From Montifringilla adamsi (taxonomy: Eukaryota; Chordata; Aves; Passeriformes; Passeridae), in assembly GCA_017590115.1 (NCBI GenBank), contig JAGGNK010010225.1:930001-994000 (forward strand): 64,000 nucleotides of DNA, in the 5' to 3' direction. Both the position numbers and the translations under genes were made by a program. Shown here in pieces: positions 12,201 to 24,511 of this stretch. Within the stretch, counting starts at the first letter, position 1; each line of letters opens with the position of its first letter. A model generated the notes under the pieces. The model did no database searches. It was not told where the DNA came from and saw only the letters and a program-made list of their open reading frames with translations.

Positions 12201-15200
12201 AATGTGTGGTGGTGTAGCTCCACTGGAGCACAGGATGAGCCCAAATGTAAGAATGTCCCAGCCCCTCATATTATGGCCTAAAAACTACTTTGGTAAGAGC
12301 CACTGCACTTTCTCAAAAGACACTGTTAACACTGAACTCACTGGGAACCTGATTCTGCGACAGCTGGTACCTCCTCCTGCTAATGCTCCCAGATCAAAAT
12401 GGCACCCACTGACCATGTGCCTTCACAAATGCCAGAACTCTGTGCAGCATGAGGGGAGGAGGTGCACACAGAGGAAAGGTGCCAGTCATGTGGTATTTTT
12501 AACTTGCCTAAAGGCTGCACAGGGCTTTTTGACAGAGTCTGGCCTCTCACTTGCACCAGGGACCTCTTGGCTGCACAGCAAAGGCTGCCATATACCAGAT
12601 GGCATTCCAAGCCAACCCTTGGTGGGAAGAGTCATTGCTTCACAGCAGGATGGAAAAGCCAGCACTGCACCGAGCTGCCTGGCTCTGCCGGTGTTTTACC
12701 TCACGTTTGTTAACGTGGGGTGGTTCCTCAGGGCCTCTGCAAATGCCTTTGCTCCTTCATCTCCAACTTGATTACCCCACATCCTAGTGAAGAGAGGAGA
12801 ACATGAGATATCAGTTGTGCTGCCCTACTGACTCTTGGCAATTAATTCTCCCTGTTTCTCTCCCCTCCCCTCCTTTCTGATTACTTCACAGTCTTTCAGG
12901 CTTGTGAGGAACCTGGCAGGTACCCTCCCCACTGAGGCAGGGATGTTCCACTGCCTGCACATGGCACCAGTAACCTCTGCTGACTCACCAGCACCCTCAG
13001 GCCACAGCACAGAGGCAGCTCTAGGAGACAGCCTGCTGCACCAGGAGTGCTTTCACCTTGCTGCACACTGGTAAGAAATAGTATTTCCAAAGGCAAAACA
13101 ATCCTTGATTACACAAAGGGTTATTTTGTGAGAGAGGGTAACATGGTACAAGCTGGAGAGATTTGATCAGAAACTAGAGGTACCTGGTCAAATCCTTTCT
13201 ATGCAGAGTAACCACTTTGAAAATTCACCCAGTATTACGAGGTTTGGAAACACCTCTGCTGATGTCTACGTTGTTGGGTTTTTTACAGGGATCCTGGCTT
13301 GATGACTCAGAGCCACACTCAGCTTATGGGTAATTAGTTGGCAGCTCTTTTAAAATCAATTGAACTCTGTGGTATCTAAACATATGGACTTCCAGTAAGT
13401 TCCCCAGAATTTCCTTGTCCTTCAGAGCCAGTGCAGTTTGCTATTTCAAAATTTCTGTCAAAGCTAGCCTAAGTCCATTTGGAGTGATCATTTCCTCCAC
13501 AGGAGAAAACAGGAGTCCTTCACAGAAATTACAGCAAGTACAGCACAGCAGACCCAGCTATATGGAAGTGTGCAGGTTGCTCACTGTATTTGTGAAATGT
13601 CGTAGAACAACAAAATTAAAGGCCAAAAATCTGATTGTACAAATACAACTTCCATGTTTCATGGCTACTGTGATTTTCACAATGGCCAAGCAGAGGTTTT
13701 TAATACCATGTATTCAAGTACTAAATTTTAAGAAATGTGTTCTCCTGTAGAGTGAAAAGAGAAACTGGGATTTGCCAGAAGGGATAAAAATAAATAAAAT
13801 GAATGAAACCTAGCACCTTTCCTGAGAAACAGAGCAGTAACTAAAGGTTTGGAGTACATTCAGACCTCTCTTCAATAATAGCATTTTGCAGTTAGAGACA
13901 GCCTAAAAGAAAAGGACAATGTGAACACCCTTTTATTCTCCCAGCTCACAACTTTATCAGCATGTGATGCAGAAAGTTTGACAGGTGTAACAATGACACT
14001 CAATAACTGGATGCAGTGCCAATTGTCATAAAACCACATAGACTTAAAAATAACCAAGTATCTCTAGAGGAGTTGTGCTGCCATAAAGAAAGTGGCTAGC
14101 TGTATATACAGTCCTCTTGTTTGTTTGTTTCTCCTTTAAGGTTCTGTCAGAACAGTGAAAAAGAAAAAAACAGATGCCAAAACCCAAACCAAACATTGTG
14201 TGAACTGAAGAACAACAAAGCAGCCCTCCTTTTCCATGGAAAATGTGCCTATGCTTCTACACTCGTTTGCTCTAATGCTGTTGTTGAGGAAGGAAGGAAT
14301 AGAAGGAGGAGAGAAGGTAAGCATGAAAAAAAGGAATCCTAAGGAATTTACAGGTGCCTGGCCAAGATCAAGCTCTAACTTCTGCTTTTTAGCACTGAAC
14401 TTACCCAATTTCAAACATTGTCTGGCTCTTCTGGATGGCCTGGGCAAGGCACTTCCCTCCGTCGCTCGTTATTTTGTTTGCTCCTATTCTGCACAAAGTA
14501 CAGAAATTGATGAGGTGCATCACTTACAACTGTGCAGCTATCAGAACACCAGTTCAGAAAGCCACACAAGTATTTAAGGCTAATTAACTCTGCAGGTTAC
14601 CTGCAGTTATCAAAGATTAACCCAGAGTGAAAAATACTGCAGGCACTTGACCTTTGGCTAAAAGACATAATTTTATGTTGCCTTTTGCATATTTTGCATG
14701 TCAGCCCTCCAAATCAGAAGTATTGCAGTAGAGTCCTGGGTTTGGTGCTCAGTATGTTAGAAATGAGCTTTAGGAACTGATCTTCAGGGCAAGGACCCCA
14801 GCCTTGTTTTTAATATAATTCATACTCTCAGCAATTGCTACAGAGCTCATGAATTACACGCAGCATGTTTCATGATGCCACAGGGAACAGAGTATTTCTT
14901 GACTGTGTCTTTCCAGAGGAGACTGCAGCTGACAGACACAGACTGCAATAATTTCAAGTCTTTCTGTTGTAAGCACAGGCTCTAGGCAGTGGCATAGGTC
15001 AGTGCAGCAGTCAGTCTCTGGCTGGAATTTTACACAAGGCCTCTTCTATTTTTGGCCTACATGGATATCAAACGGCTGGAGTTCAAGGGAGAGATAATTG
15101 CATATAGATTGATTTAAAGAACAGACCAAACCCCCAACCCTACCCCGCAACCCCCAAGCCACTGCATTTACATAAAGCTGTCTTGTTTGGCTGACTTTGG

Positions 15201-18200
15201 ACACATGAATGTGCACTCTATCTCAAAATAGTCTCTAGGGTTACTATGCAGCCTGAAAGCAACCATCTTTCAACAGGCTTTTTTTGTGAAAGCTACATTG
15301 AATAAGCAAAGCACTGTTAAAGCACTGAAAGAATTAAGTGCTCCTGGGTTTCAAAATTCTGCAAAAGCTTCAAGCAGGAAGGATATGGCCAGAGTGGGGT
15401 TTCAGACCAAGTCAGTGGTAGAACAAGGACTAGAACCTAAGAGTCCCTGGCTGCCTGTTCCTACATTCCCTCCAAAAGCTGACATTGCTGCAGTTACCTC
15501 TGGTTTCTGCTATGGTCTCAATTAAACCATTGGTTAATGATCTACCTTTATGTCCAACCAATGTGCATGGCCAGACACTCTTATCTGGGGAAGTTCCAGG
15601 AATTAAAGGGAACAACTCACCAAGTGAATTTGGGGAATTCCAGAGTTGAGGTAGGACACCAGCACAGCCTGACCCCAGTGGCCCATAAAAGATCAGACAC
15701 TAAAAAGCTCAGTACTAAATCCAAGGGAATTTGCCTGCTGGAAGCAGCAGCAAGGTCCATGCACAGCTTAAGCCTCACTCAGGTGCTCAGACTGGATTTA
15801 GATAAAGAACAGATCTCATGCACTCCTTTAACTCACTACTGTATTCCAGAAAAGACATGGATTCAAGAGTTTCACCTGCTGCCATCCACTGCTAGACAAC
15901 TGCAAAACAAATATACAACTGCAACCTAAATTATATTTTATTTCAAATACAATTTTTGTCTTTATTTTTCTACTCTTTCTCCCCTTTCAAGTTGCTTAAC
16001 CTTAATTAGGATAGTGCAGAAAGGAAAAACAATCCAACATACTTAACATATTCCAGGCTTGAACACTCTTCAATTAATTTTGCAACATATTTGGCTCCAA
16101 CATCAGTGATTTGGTTGCTGTATAAGCTTAAAGAAAAATCACATTGGTAAAAATAGGTTATTACTGCTGTTAAATATTTACAACCTGAATGTTTTATGAT
16201 GCACACATAGAATCTATATTTTCTGTGTGGCTTTGTTCATATTCACAGTTGCTTGTATTTCTATTTTGATATATAATTCATATTGTGATGGGCTAGATAT
16301 AAAATATAAGGAGACCAGACTGCAAATCATGAATTTTTATATAATTTTTAAAATAAATGGTCTCCACAAGCAAACAAAGCTTCCCTTTATTCCTGTGCTA
16401 GTACAGAAATAATATTGCCAGAAGATAAGGCACAAGACAAAACACCATAATGTACTTTTGGTCTTTTAAAAGTCATAAAATCCCCTTGCAAATATTACTG
16501 AAGAGCAGATACCTGAGCAGTTGTACTTGCATTAGGGCACTGGAGGAAAAAAGCTATTCTTGGTATTCAGGTTCACCTTTCAAAAAGTCATTTTTATGTA
16601 GCTACTTAACCAAGAGTAGGAAGTCAGAGCTAACGTGCCTTCCAGCTTCAACTTCATTAACAACTAATTAAGCTCTTGAAAGAAATTAGTATCACGAACA
16701 TGACACTTGAAACTGCATGTTCCTGACAGCAGTCTCTACCAAGCTGCATCTGCTTTGCATAGTTGAAATAAATCAGTTTACAGTGGAGAAAACAGCAGGC
16801 TATAACTACACATGCTCTCTTGCTTGCAGTCTATCCCTTCCACAGAAGAAGGGTTTCGGTATAAAAATTAGCATGCTCACACAGCTCAGTAACCTGACAG
16901 TGGTCCACACTGTGCCACAGAAGGGTTTGATGCCAGCAGGAGGCTGTGAGGGAGTGTGATGGGAAACTGTGGTCCTTGTCCCAGTGAACTGTCACAGACT
17001 CATTTCTGACACAAAAAGCTGCTTTGCTTAAACTGTAGTTCCCACTCCACCTCTGCTGTGTCAGTACTGACAGCATTAGAGTTTTATTTTCTAGTATCAC
17101 TGCTATGTTTTGCTCCCAGCTGGGTACATACCCCAAAAAAGACACAATTTGGTACTTGGAGAGTTCTTCATACAAGATCCTCACGCCGTGATCTGTGACC
17201 TGATTTACACTGAGCCTGGAAAGCAGGGAATGAAAAGTCTGAATCAATACATACTAGAAATGTTCATAACCTGTAAGTTAACAAATGACTGGAGGCCTAT
17301 GCATTTTCCTCTGATATTTTAACAGGTCCTTATGCCACATAATAAAAGGTGTTAAAGGAAATGTGAGCTCACGTTCATGTGGCTCATTCCAAAACTGATA
17401 AAAATCAGAAAGCCCCAGATCTCCTAGGTAATGCTCTGGCAGCTGTCCATAGAACTGAGAACAATAAAATGTAGGAAGTCAGACTCCAGATAAACATCTC
17501 ACCCTCCTCCTGTGCGTACTGTGATTCCAGGAAGAAAGTCTGCTTAACACCCTAGCAAAAGCAAGCTGTCCAAACTACTAGCCTTGCAATCTTCTCTGCA
17601 AGTACATAGTGAAAGTCAGGCATCTTGAAAGTCACAACACATTCAGGCTTCACCAAATAAAGGTTGTGAAAAGCCCTGGCCAGAAAACAGAACTGCACTC
17701 CCAAGGGTCTGCTAGATGTTTCTAATTTTATTGTCCCAGCCAGACACAAAACAAATCAATGTCAGTCATTCACAGAATAAAAATGCTTCTTCTCACAGTT
17801 GTTTGGGGTGGGGTTTTTGTTGTTGTTGTTTTAGGGGTTTTTTTTGTAACTTCTCAAGCTTTTTCACCTCATGGACAGGTTCAAGTGAAGCATTCCAATT
17901 GCCATTTTCTGGGTAAAGCTGTCCCTATGAAAACATTTTGACCACATTTAGTTTGCAGACAAACTCAGTAGCTGAAAATTTCCTGCTGAGAGTCCCTTAT
18001 CACCAACAGCCTCCCCAGCCTTTGCTAGTTATCAACGTGGTCCCTTTGGAATGTACCAGCACACAGGAGAGATCAGCCAATTTCTACACATCAGGACAGC
18101 CTGCTTCTTTGAAAGGGATAGTTAAGTCATTGGAAACAACATTTCCTGACCTGCAGAAATTGCTCATTAGAAATAAAAGTTCCACATCTGAAGATCCATA

Positions 18201-21200
18201 AAGGGATCCTAAAAGGGCAACCTAAAAGACTGTTTTGGTGCTGGGGATGATGTTAGGATCAATCAATCACACTGTGTATGGCATGATCACATGATAGGCA
18301 TGAAGAATGAAAGGCTGGCCTTTTCTTCTTTGTTTTGTCTTACATACTTATGCATTTTTCCCAGGAGTTTCCTTATTGCTTTCTCCTGGGAGGTCAGTCA
18401 ATTTGCAAATAACTGGGAAAAAAAAAAAAACCAAGTCACTGTCTTTGATTTATTCCTAGAGGAAAACAAGGCAAAGCACAGCCAAACATGAGGAATAAAT
18501 CCAGTTGCTAAAAAAAAATTCTCATGAGGCTGAAGGAGTTTTAAAATATATATATACGAAGTTCCTGATTTTCTGCACCGAAATGTTTGGACAAGTAAGA
18601 TATAGCTACATGGTACAAGCTCAAAGGGCTGGAGGTGAAACAATCTGGCCTGTGATGTCAGAGGCAGAGTCAGTTCTCCCTGTTCACACAAAGCCATGTC
18701 CTTCCTTCACAGCACCTCAGGGGAAACACCGTATCTGAAGGCATCAACTACATTCTTTCATGGATGTACATGATAGGTTTTGTCCTATGAAAGCCAGACA
18801 TTTTGACAGGATGCAAAAGCAAGAAATTCAGAGCTTCTGATCAAGGGTTATTGTGAATTGGGGAACCTCCGTTACCCCCTATGACCAAGGGCAGGGATGG
18901 CCTGAGGCAATCTGCAGATAATGGAGGATGTCCTTATGTTTCCTTTTCCCCTTAAGCACCTTCTGTCATAAAAATCCTCTTCTGAGACAAAACAATTTGA
19001 GATGGAGCTAAACCTACAGGTTTGAACAGTCTGTGCTTCTAAGCACTATGACTTTCCACCCTTTCCACTTTGGTTTCCAAATTCACAGCTTATCTCTGCT
19101 CCTGTGAACAAAGATTTCAGAAGATCTGAAACATTAATTTCCAGCAGCACTAATCCTCACCTTTCTCCACTTGTGAGATCAATTCCTTCAGCCCACCACT
19201 TTGTGGAATAAACGAAGAATATGCAAGGACCTGCTTACAGAGACCCCTACCTGATCACTGCCAGCTTGCTGAAACAAGGCTGCAGCTGCTTTATTCCATA
19301 GTCATTGATGTTGTTGTTGTCCAAATCCAGAGCCAGGTGCTTTTGGAAGTGGTGCAGAACAAAGGAAATGGCGCTGCAGTCGGCAGAGCAGGCGTTGCAG
19401 TAGGCCAGCTTGATGTAGTTGGCGTGCATGCGGCGGGCTGCCATCCTCCCCACCTTCTCACTCTGCGTCTCGTACAGGCACCTCAGCATCCACACAAAGT
19501 TGGGCTGCACCTGCACCTGATTGTAGCTTTTAAGCCTGGACCGAGTGTAGCCTTTCAGGCGGGATTTCATGTTCTCCCCAAGGTATGTGATGAGTGTTTT
19601 TCTCTTCCTCTTAATGACCGCAGGCGAAACTAAATGTCTGAAGAGCTTCTGCCTGGATCCAGAAAGCAGGCCACAAAGAAACATGTTGGTAAAATTAAAG
19701 TGCTCTTTATTTTGGAAAGGATCCTCCCCTGCTAACTGTTTCTTCAACCAGGGGATATGAAGGCAAGTACTCTGAGCAGTCTCCATGGAAGAACATTCAT
19801 TGAAAAACTCAAGTAACTCCTTGGTACCCACCTTCTCCTCCATAACCAAAAACAAAGCTGTGAAAAAAGACTGAAGGGTTAAGTGCAAGAACTCATAAGT
19901 GGCCTGACTGTCACAGCCACTGTAACCTTTAACTGTCCTGAGAAAGCCCAATTGCAAATCTTCTTCAGAGATGTTTGCCGATGAGACTTCCTCCTGCTCA
20001 AAGATAAAGGAAGAGTTCTCCATCCCTTTGTATGCCATTTTACCCAAAGCTAGAAGACTTTCCTTTCTTGATTTGAACATCTCTGCTTGGCTCCTGATAT
20101 TGCTCTTCAGCAAACTTGTTTTCACAGATCGGTTCAGGTGGACTTCAATCATGAGCAAAAATACATCTGTTAATGTAACAGAACTGTCTGGAAGCTCATG
20201 GCTGTCAAACATGGAGTGGAAGTGCTCAAAGCATTTAAAGATAATCCAGCAAAATAAAGGCACTGAACACAAACTGCAGAGATTTGGGTTAGCTTCCAAC
20301 TGGTTTGATACCAGTGCTCGTTGCTGCTCATCTTTGAAAAACATAGCTGTGTATTCCTTCAAGTTATTCCTGGAGAAACCGCGGAGCAACACTTTCTTCC
20401 TAATGATGTTTTTTTGGATTTCAGTTCCTGTCCTGGCAGTAAGAATTTTCTTGGATCCCTTAAGAAGCTTTCCTCTGAGAAGGCTTACGAGCAGTGCCAG
20501 GGGGTGGATGGGTTCATTGGGTGAGCATACCTCAGGTACGCTGCTGAGATCAAAGTTGGAATAGATCTCATCAAAGCCATCAAAAGTGAAAAGAACTGTA
20601 TGAGGGAACTGCAAGATGTGATGGAACACTTCTGCAGGGTCCTGGTCTGGGTAGCAATTATATTTGAAGAGCAGGTCTTTCAAACATATGGCTTCATCTT
20701 CCTTGAAGCAGCTAAACATCCTACACCGAAAACGGAAGAAAAACTTGGCCCCTATGTCCAATTCCTTCCTGGCCCAAAGGCTTTGTATCTTTTGCAGCAA
20801 GATGGATTTTCCAATTCCTGCATCCCCGTAGACATAAATAGTCTCTCCATCTTCATTAATTAGCCCAACTGCATCATCAAAAAGGGCTTCTAATTGACCC
20901 ACCTGGCCAAGACTCTCATTGGTAAAACTGACCAGCTCCATAATACTGTTGGAGTAGATTTCTTCAAGCAGCACCTCCTCTTTCTGAGCGTACAACATAA
21001 AAAACTTGGAGTCCCGTCCCAGTTCATGTCTGAGTTTCTGGCAATACCTGCTAACTAAAAAGACAGTGAACTACTATTAAAGAGACTATTATTTAAAAAC
21101 CTATGTATACAATGACCCACCTCTTTGGGAACTCAGATGGGGTAATAAACTAAAGTAATTCTAATGAGGAAAGGGTTCTTTGGCAGATTAATTCTATTTG

Positions 21201-24200
21201 TGCTGCCATCATCACTCCCTTGGGAAATTCAGGTGTTAAAGAAAGGTCACATGTGAGCCACCACTTTCTGAAAGCCAGTACTGATGCTGCATTGGTTTAA
21301 GGGGTTGCTATCCTTCAGCTGAGACTCAAAGCCAAGCCCCTGACCCTTTGTCAAAGGCTGCTTAACCCTCTGCCAAGGCTTGTTGGACTTGTTGGTCACT
21401 GATTTCACTGTACTTGTATTCTAACTGCAGTTCTATCAGGTAGGTGGTTATTCTTTCCTAACTTCTTTAGTCATTTATATTATTGCATACAGAAGCCATG
21501 CATTTTAGAAACCTAGTACCAGACACCTCAAAAGATCTTTTTAAGAGGACAAAAAAAACCACAAGAGAATCTCAGTTATTGCACAATGTTGGCCTGTGGT
21601 TTTCAACAGAAACTTTGCTTCAGATGGGGACAAAGTAATTCTTATATTTATGTAGTATGGAAAAACCTCTCCAGAGGAAACAATTTCTGCAATACTTAAA
21701 TTCTGATTTTTATGGTTGCTAAAAATCATCATTTAGGATGACAGTAATTCTGGTTGGAAGGGACTTCAGAAGGTCTAGTCCTACCTCCTGCTGAGAACGG
21801 GATCATTTCTGACATCAGATGAGCTTACTCAGGGCTTTGTCTAGTTGGATTTTGAAAACCCCCATGGAGACTGCACAGCCTCTCTGGGCAACCTGCCTCA
21901 TTGCTGGACTGTTCTCATCATGAAATACTGGCTAGTCCATGGCCAAAACATCACAGTGTTTGATAAATTGTAGTAGAGGCCTAGAAAATACTACAGCTGG
22001 CACAAGGTGGTTCTGCCCTTGTGATACATACCCACAACCAAATGCAGAAAGAGCCTGAATTTAACAAAACACGATGTCATTTTGTGTTATACAGTGTGCC
22101 TTATAATTTCGCTAATTATTTTTGCCTTTTAATTTTCCCTGGCTGTGCCTGCCTAAACTCTTACTCTCCTGTCACTTGGTTGGAGCTTCCTACATAGCAG
22201 AGCAGTTCAGGGAAGGGATAGAGATGCATGACCTTACCTGGATCTGTATTTACCACAGGTTTGCTACAAATATTCTCTGAAGGCTTGTAACCTATTTCAT
22301 CCAGCCAAGGCTGAAGCTCATAGTAAGCATCAGTGACTTTCTGCAGGACATAGACAAAATATTCCGAAACTTCTTCTCCCTTGCTTTGAACCAAGTCTAG
22401 AATTTTGCGTACCTGAAGAAACACCACGGGAAAGATCATTGATACACAGCATTTTATCACAGTAATACTTGTCAACTGCTTTAGGATTCTTTCTGGAGTG
22501 GAGCAGGGGGCCAGAATCAAAACTGGTGCTTCAAAAGGGTGAAATCAAAATCCCTCTCTGAATTGGAACCACCACAAAACCCAACTGCCGTTTGTGTTTG
22601 AATGCTGTGAGAGAGTTGGTTCTGCAAGTTAAGGTCTGAACTTGTAGCTCAATCACACTAACCAGAAACAAAATGGATAAATACCACTCCTCAACAGGGA
22701 ACCCAAAGGATTTCCTCAGCTTGGCTACATAATGTATTTTAAATCCTGTGCTGTTCAAAATGAAAATAGAGGTGGTTTCTCAGCGCCCTAAATTCACCCT
22801 CTGTTTTGTAAATATTCTAGTCACATTTGGATTTACCTCAGGATCCATCAGGTCCACATCAGGATAGGCTGAATCCCTCCCTGGATCTTGGTGCTGAGCC
22901 AAAACCCTACAACTTTTCCTTCCAACAGAGCAAATCAATTCTCCAGGCTCTCTCTGTACAATGGCCCCTCTGCCTGCAGTCATTACCAAAACCAATGGCT
23001 ACCAGGCAGTGGCTGGAGCAGTTCAGCACAAAGTGTCACCTCCACAAGCAAGGCAGAGGGTGATCTCTGTGCACCAGTACAAGGCAGTGCTAGTATAAAA
23101 CCCTCTGCAAGACAGAGAAGTCATCTGGAGGCACACTTTGAATGTCAGGATCCCCTTGCTAGAAATGAATGAAGAATGCAGTTCTAAACCAGACAAAGGG
23201 TTTCCAGAGACTGTGGTCTCTTGTGAACTTAAATCAGGGTGATGTACAGGCAGCACAGCAAACATGGAGCATTTTCTGACAATTTGTATGCTCTAAAAAG
23301 CAGTTTTATGCCTTCCAGAGAAGCTCCCACAGAGTCTACTTCACTTACACTACTGTGGCCTGCTCTGTCTCTGCACAGACTCCTGATGCATGGCCTCCCC
23401 CTCAGCTTTGGCACAACAACCATGCATATTATGGTGAACAATAAGAAATTGACATAATCATACAGTGTGCATTTATTCAGCTTTGACCCTACACACAGCG
23501 TGAGCACTGTGTTACCATTTCAACATGCCAGCAAGAATGATTATTTTATGAAAATGTGTACTGTTGGTGAAGTCCAAGGTCTTTGAATTTTTTATGGTTT
23601 GCCTGCCCCTAACTGTGACAGGGCTCTGAAGCTGCCTGATTGGTTGGTCTGGGAAACAATCTCCTCAGCTGTTTCAAGCTACGATGCAAAGACCAACTGT
23701 GTAAACTGTAATTTTCTCCTAATGAAAGGAAATAATTCTTGCTACTGATGTCCAAAGATGAATTAAAACCCCAAATACGCCAGGATATATCAATTTTCCA
23801 CAGAAACATTTACAACGTACATAGGTCTTTAAAGGGAAAGGAAGGTGTTTATACAGACAACAAACAATCACTGACTTCTAAAACAACATTCCATTTCTGC
23901 CTCTCCTAAAGCAGGATGATCTATCCCACAGCATCCTAAGCAGATTTTCCTTGCTATACTCTAACAACTATGTGGCCACATCTTTATCAGAGGACAAAGC
24001 CGCAGCTGGGAGGGACAGAACAGCAATTATCACCCTGCTAAATTCTTACAGCTGCCAACGGGCATAACCAGCAGTGCCAGCTGAGCTGGAAAGGGATGTG
24101 CTGGAGACACTCATCCAGGAAGAACGGGGTGGGAAAACTCCAAAACAACAAAGATTAGAAAACACACTAGATGTAAAATTGTCGGATGAACCCTTAAAAT

Positions 24201-24474
24201 CTGGTGATAAACTGAAAGTAACCAAAAGCTTCACTGGCTAGAGAAAAAACAATTATACCTTATCTGCTTGAGTAGGAAACTGGACAACAATCTCTGCATC
24301 CTCAGTGGAGAAGTAGTCGTTCTTAATCAAGTTATCAATCAAGCACTGCGTGTTTCGGATCCTACCGACCAGAAGCTCTCGGTGAACCTTCAGCAAAGCA
24401 ATGAAGGACTGAGGGCTTCCTCCTGGAGGTTTGTTCACAGAAACGTCCACATTAGCACAAAGTTGGCCTTCCAT
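6215..24474 (-). CDS. NOD1: NOD1, nucleotide-binding oligomerisation domain protein 1 (whole coding region, 11 exons)
   Basis: Cytosolic NLR receptor. In known NOD1 proteins it senses peptidoglycan fragments carrying gamma-D-Glu-mDAP and recruits RIPK2 by CARD-CARD contact, activating NF-kB. Joined exons: 24474-24259, 22412-22238, 21054-19251, 17215-17132, 16126-16043, 14488-14405, 12783-12700, 10631-10548, 9932-9849, 7785-7702, 6287-6215. They sum to 2,856 nt, or 951 aa plus stop, against 953 in human. Order: CARD (about residues 20-110); NACHT with Walker A GDAGIGKS at 207-214 and acidic FDGFDE around 288-293; winged-helix His521; LRRs from about 690 to the end. Every junction is GT-AG, and all junctions from the NACHT exon onward are phase 2. 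The start at 24474 was chosen because an in-frame stop lies upstream (24510-24508) and the ATG has A at -3 and G at +4. No disabling change seen. Confidence 0.97.
7702..7785 (-). CDS. NOD1: NOD1 LRR exon (coding exon 10)
   Basis: 84 bp, residues 900-928, reading LIQNQITAKGVKCLSEAL then KENTTIQEIC. The acceptor follows a T-rich tract (ctttttttttag) and the donor is gtaaaggt, phase 2-2. Confidence 0.94.
9849..9932 (-). CDS. NOD1: NOD1 LRR exon (coding exon 9)
   Basis: 84 bp, residues 872-900, reading LTKNELDDEAAMSFAEML then KVNKKLVHLW. Acceptor ctcccacttag, donor gtgagtta, phase 2-2. Confidence 0.94.
10548..10631 (-). CDS. NOD1: NOD1 LRR exon (coding exon 8)
   Basis: 84 bp, residues 844-872, reading LAFNGITTEGGKSIAEAM then QHNNSVRIFW. 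Acceptor ttacttcacag, donor gtaactga, phase 2-2. The final Trp codon is split TG|G across the junction. Confidence 0.95.
12700..12783 (-). CDS. NOD1: NOD1 LRR exon (coding exon 7)
   Basis: 84 bp, residues 816-844, reading MWGNQVGDEGAKAFAEAL then RNHPTLTNV. Acceptor ctcttcactag, donor gtaaaaca, phase 2-2. A 189-codon open frame on the opposite strand (12202-12771) is only its antisense shadow. Confidence 0.95.
14405..14488 (-). CDS. NOD1: NOD1 LRR exon (coding exon 6)
   Basis: 84 bp, residues 788-816, reading IGANKITSDGGKCLAQAI onward to FEIG. Acceptor tactttgtgcag, donor gtaagttc, phase 2-2. It is too short to show as a free-standing open frame and was found by searching for the expected repeat between exons 5 and 7. 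Confidence 0.93.
16043..16126 (-). CDS. NOD1: NOD1 LRR exon (coding exon 5)
   Basis: 84 bp, residues 760-788, reading LYSNQITDVGAKYVAKLI onward to EYVK. Acceptor tttctttaag, donor gtatgttg, phase 2-2. The match to the human repeat is very close. Confidence 0.95.
17132..17215 (-). CDS. NOD1: NOD1 LRR exon (coding exon 4)
   Basis: 84 bp, residues 732-760, reading LSVNQVTDHGVRILYEEL onward. It is one leucine-rich repeat of the NLR ribonuclease-inhibitor type. Acceptor ctgctttccag, donor gtatgtac, phase 2 at both ends. Confidence 0.95.
19251..21054 (-). CDS. NOD1: NOD1 coding exon 3: NACHT, winged-helix and first LRR
   Basis: A single 1,804-bp exon for residues 131-732, fully open. The acceptor is gtctttttag at 21055; this choice, rather than the AG six bases further in, restores the conserved VSRY reading and the frame. 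Walker A GDAGIGKS is 207-214, and the Walker B-like TFDGFDE run is 287-293. The ATARTG sensor region and the ANPNLCSLCSVPLFCW stretch are conserved. The winged-helix motif YEFLHLTLQSFF carries His521. The C-terminal part, CNACSADCSAISFVLHHF then LDLDNNNINDYG, starts the LRRs. The donor is gtaggggt. Compared with human, a stretch near residues 550-575 is several residues shorter and lacks the second of two cysteines palmitoylated in human NOD1. Confidence 0.97.
21735..21930 (-). mobile_element. Degraded CR1 LINE 3' fragment in the NOD1 intron between coding exons 2 and 3
   Basis: The plus strand carries the reverse complement of the CR1 3' end: a GGTTGGAAGGGACTTC block, a middle with ACTCAGGGCTTTGTC, then CTCTCTGGGCAACCTG. 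The element is therefore sense on the minus strand. It is diverged and 5'-truncated. Confidence 0.75.
22238..22412 (-). CDS. NOD1: NOD1 coding exon 2: second half of CARD and linker
   Basis: Encodes residues 73-131, opening VRKILDLVQSKGEEVSEYF, near-identical to the human CARD helices at this place, then the linker ending VVNTDP. The acceptor is tttcttcag and the donor is gtaaggtc. The last base G is the first of a split Val codon completed by the next exon (phase 1). 175 bp. Confidence 0.95.
24259..24474 (-). CDS. NOD1: NOD1 coding exon 1: start codon and first half of CARD
   Basis: Encodes residues 1-72, beginning MEGQ. It contains the CARD segment RNTQCLIDNL and the acidic stretch NDYFSTEDAEIV, which corresponds to the surface used by human NOD1 to bind the RIPK2 CARD. 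The N-terminal ~25 residues are unlike human NOD1, as expected for this variable leader. The exon ends in GATAAG before donor gtataatt, phase 0. A reading that begins further upstream would have to use TTG at 24504 and is not favoured. Confidence 0.95.
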
Positions 24475-24511
24475 AGTTGAGATACCAAGAAGCTGCTCCA
24501 CCAAGCCTCAT
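24452..24511 (-). other. uORF overlapping the NOD1 start codon
   Basis: An ATG at 24511 (A at -3) opens a 19-codon frame that ends TAA at 24454-24452, inside NOD1 coding sequence and in a different frame from NOD1. If the leader is transcribed as predicted, scanning ribosomes would meet it before the NOD1 ATG at 24474. Seen directly; its effect is inferred. Confidence 0.5.

Noticed and set aside
12202..12771. 189-codon open frame on the plus strand
   Set aside because: Antisense to the NOD1 LRR exon at 12700-12783 and flanking intron; no recognisable protein.
24475..24504. NOD1 start extended to a TTG at 24504
   Set aside because: TTG is not a normal vertebrate start, an in-frame stop lies just upstream, and the ATG at 24474 has strong context and matches the family N-terminus.
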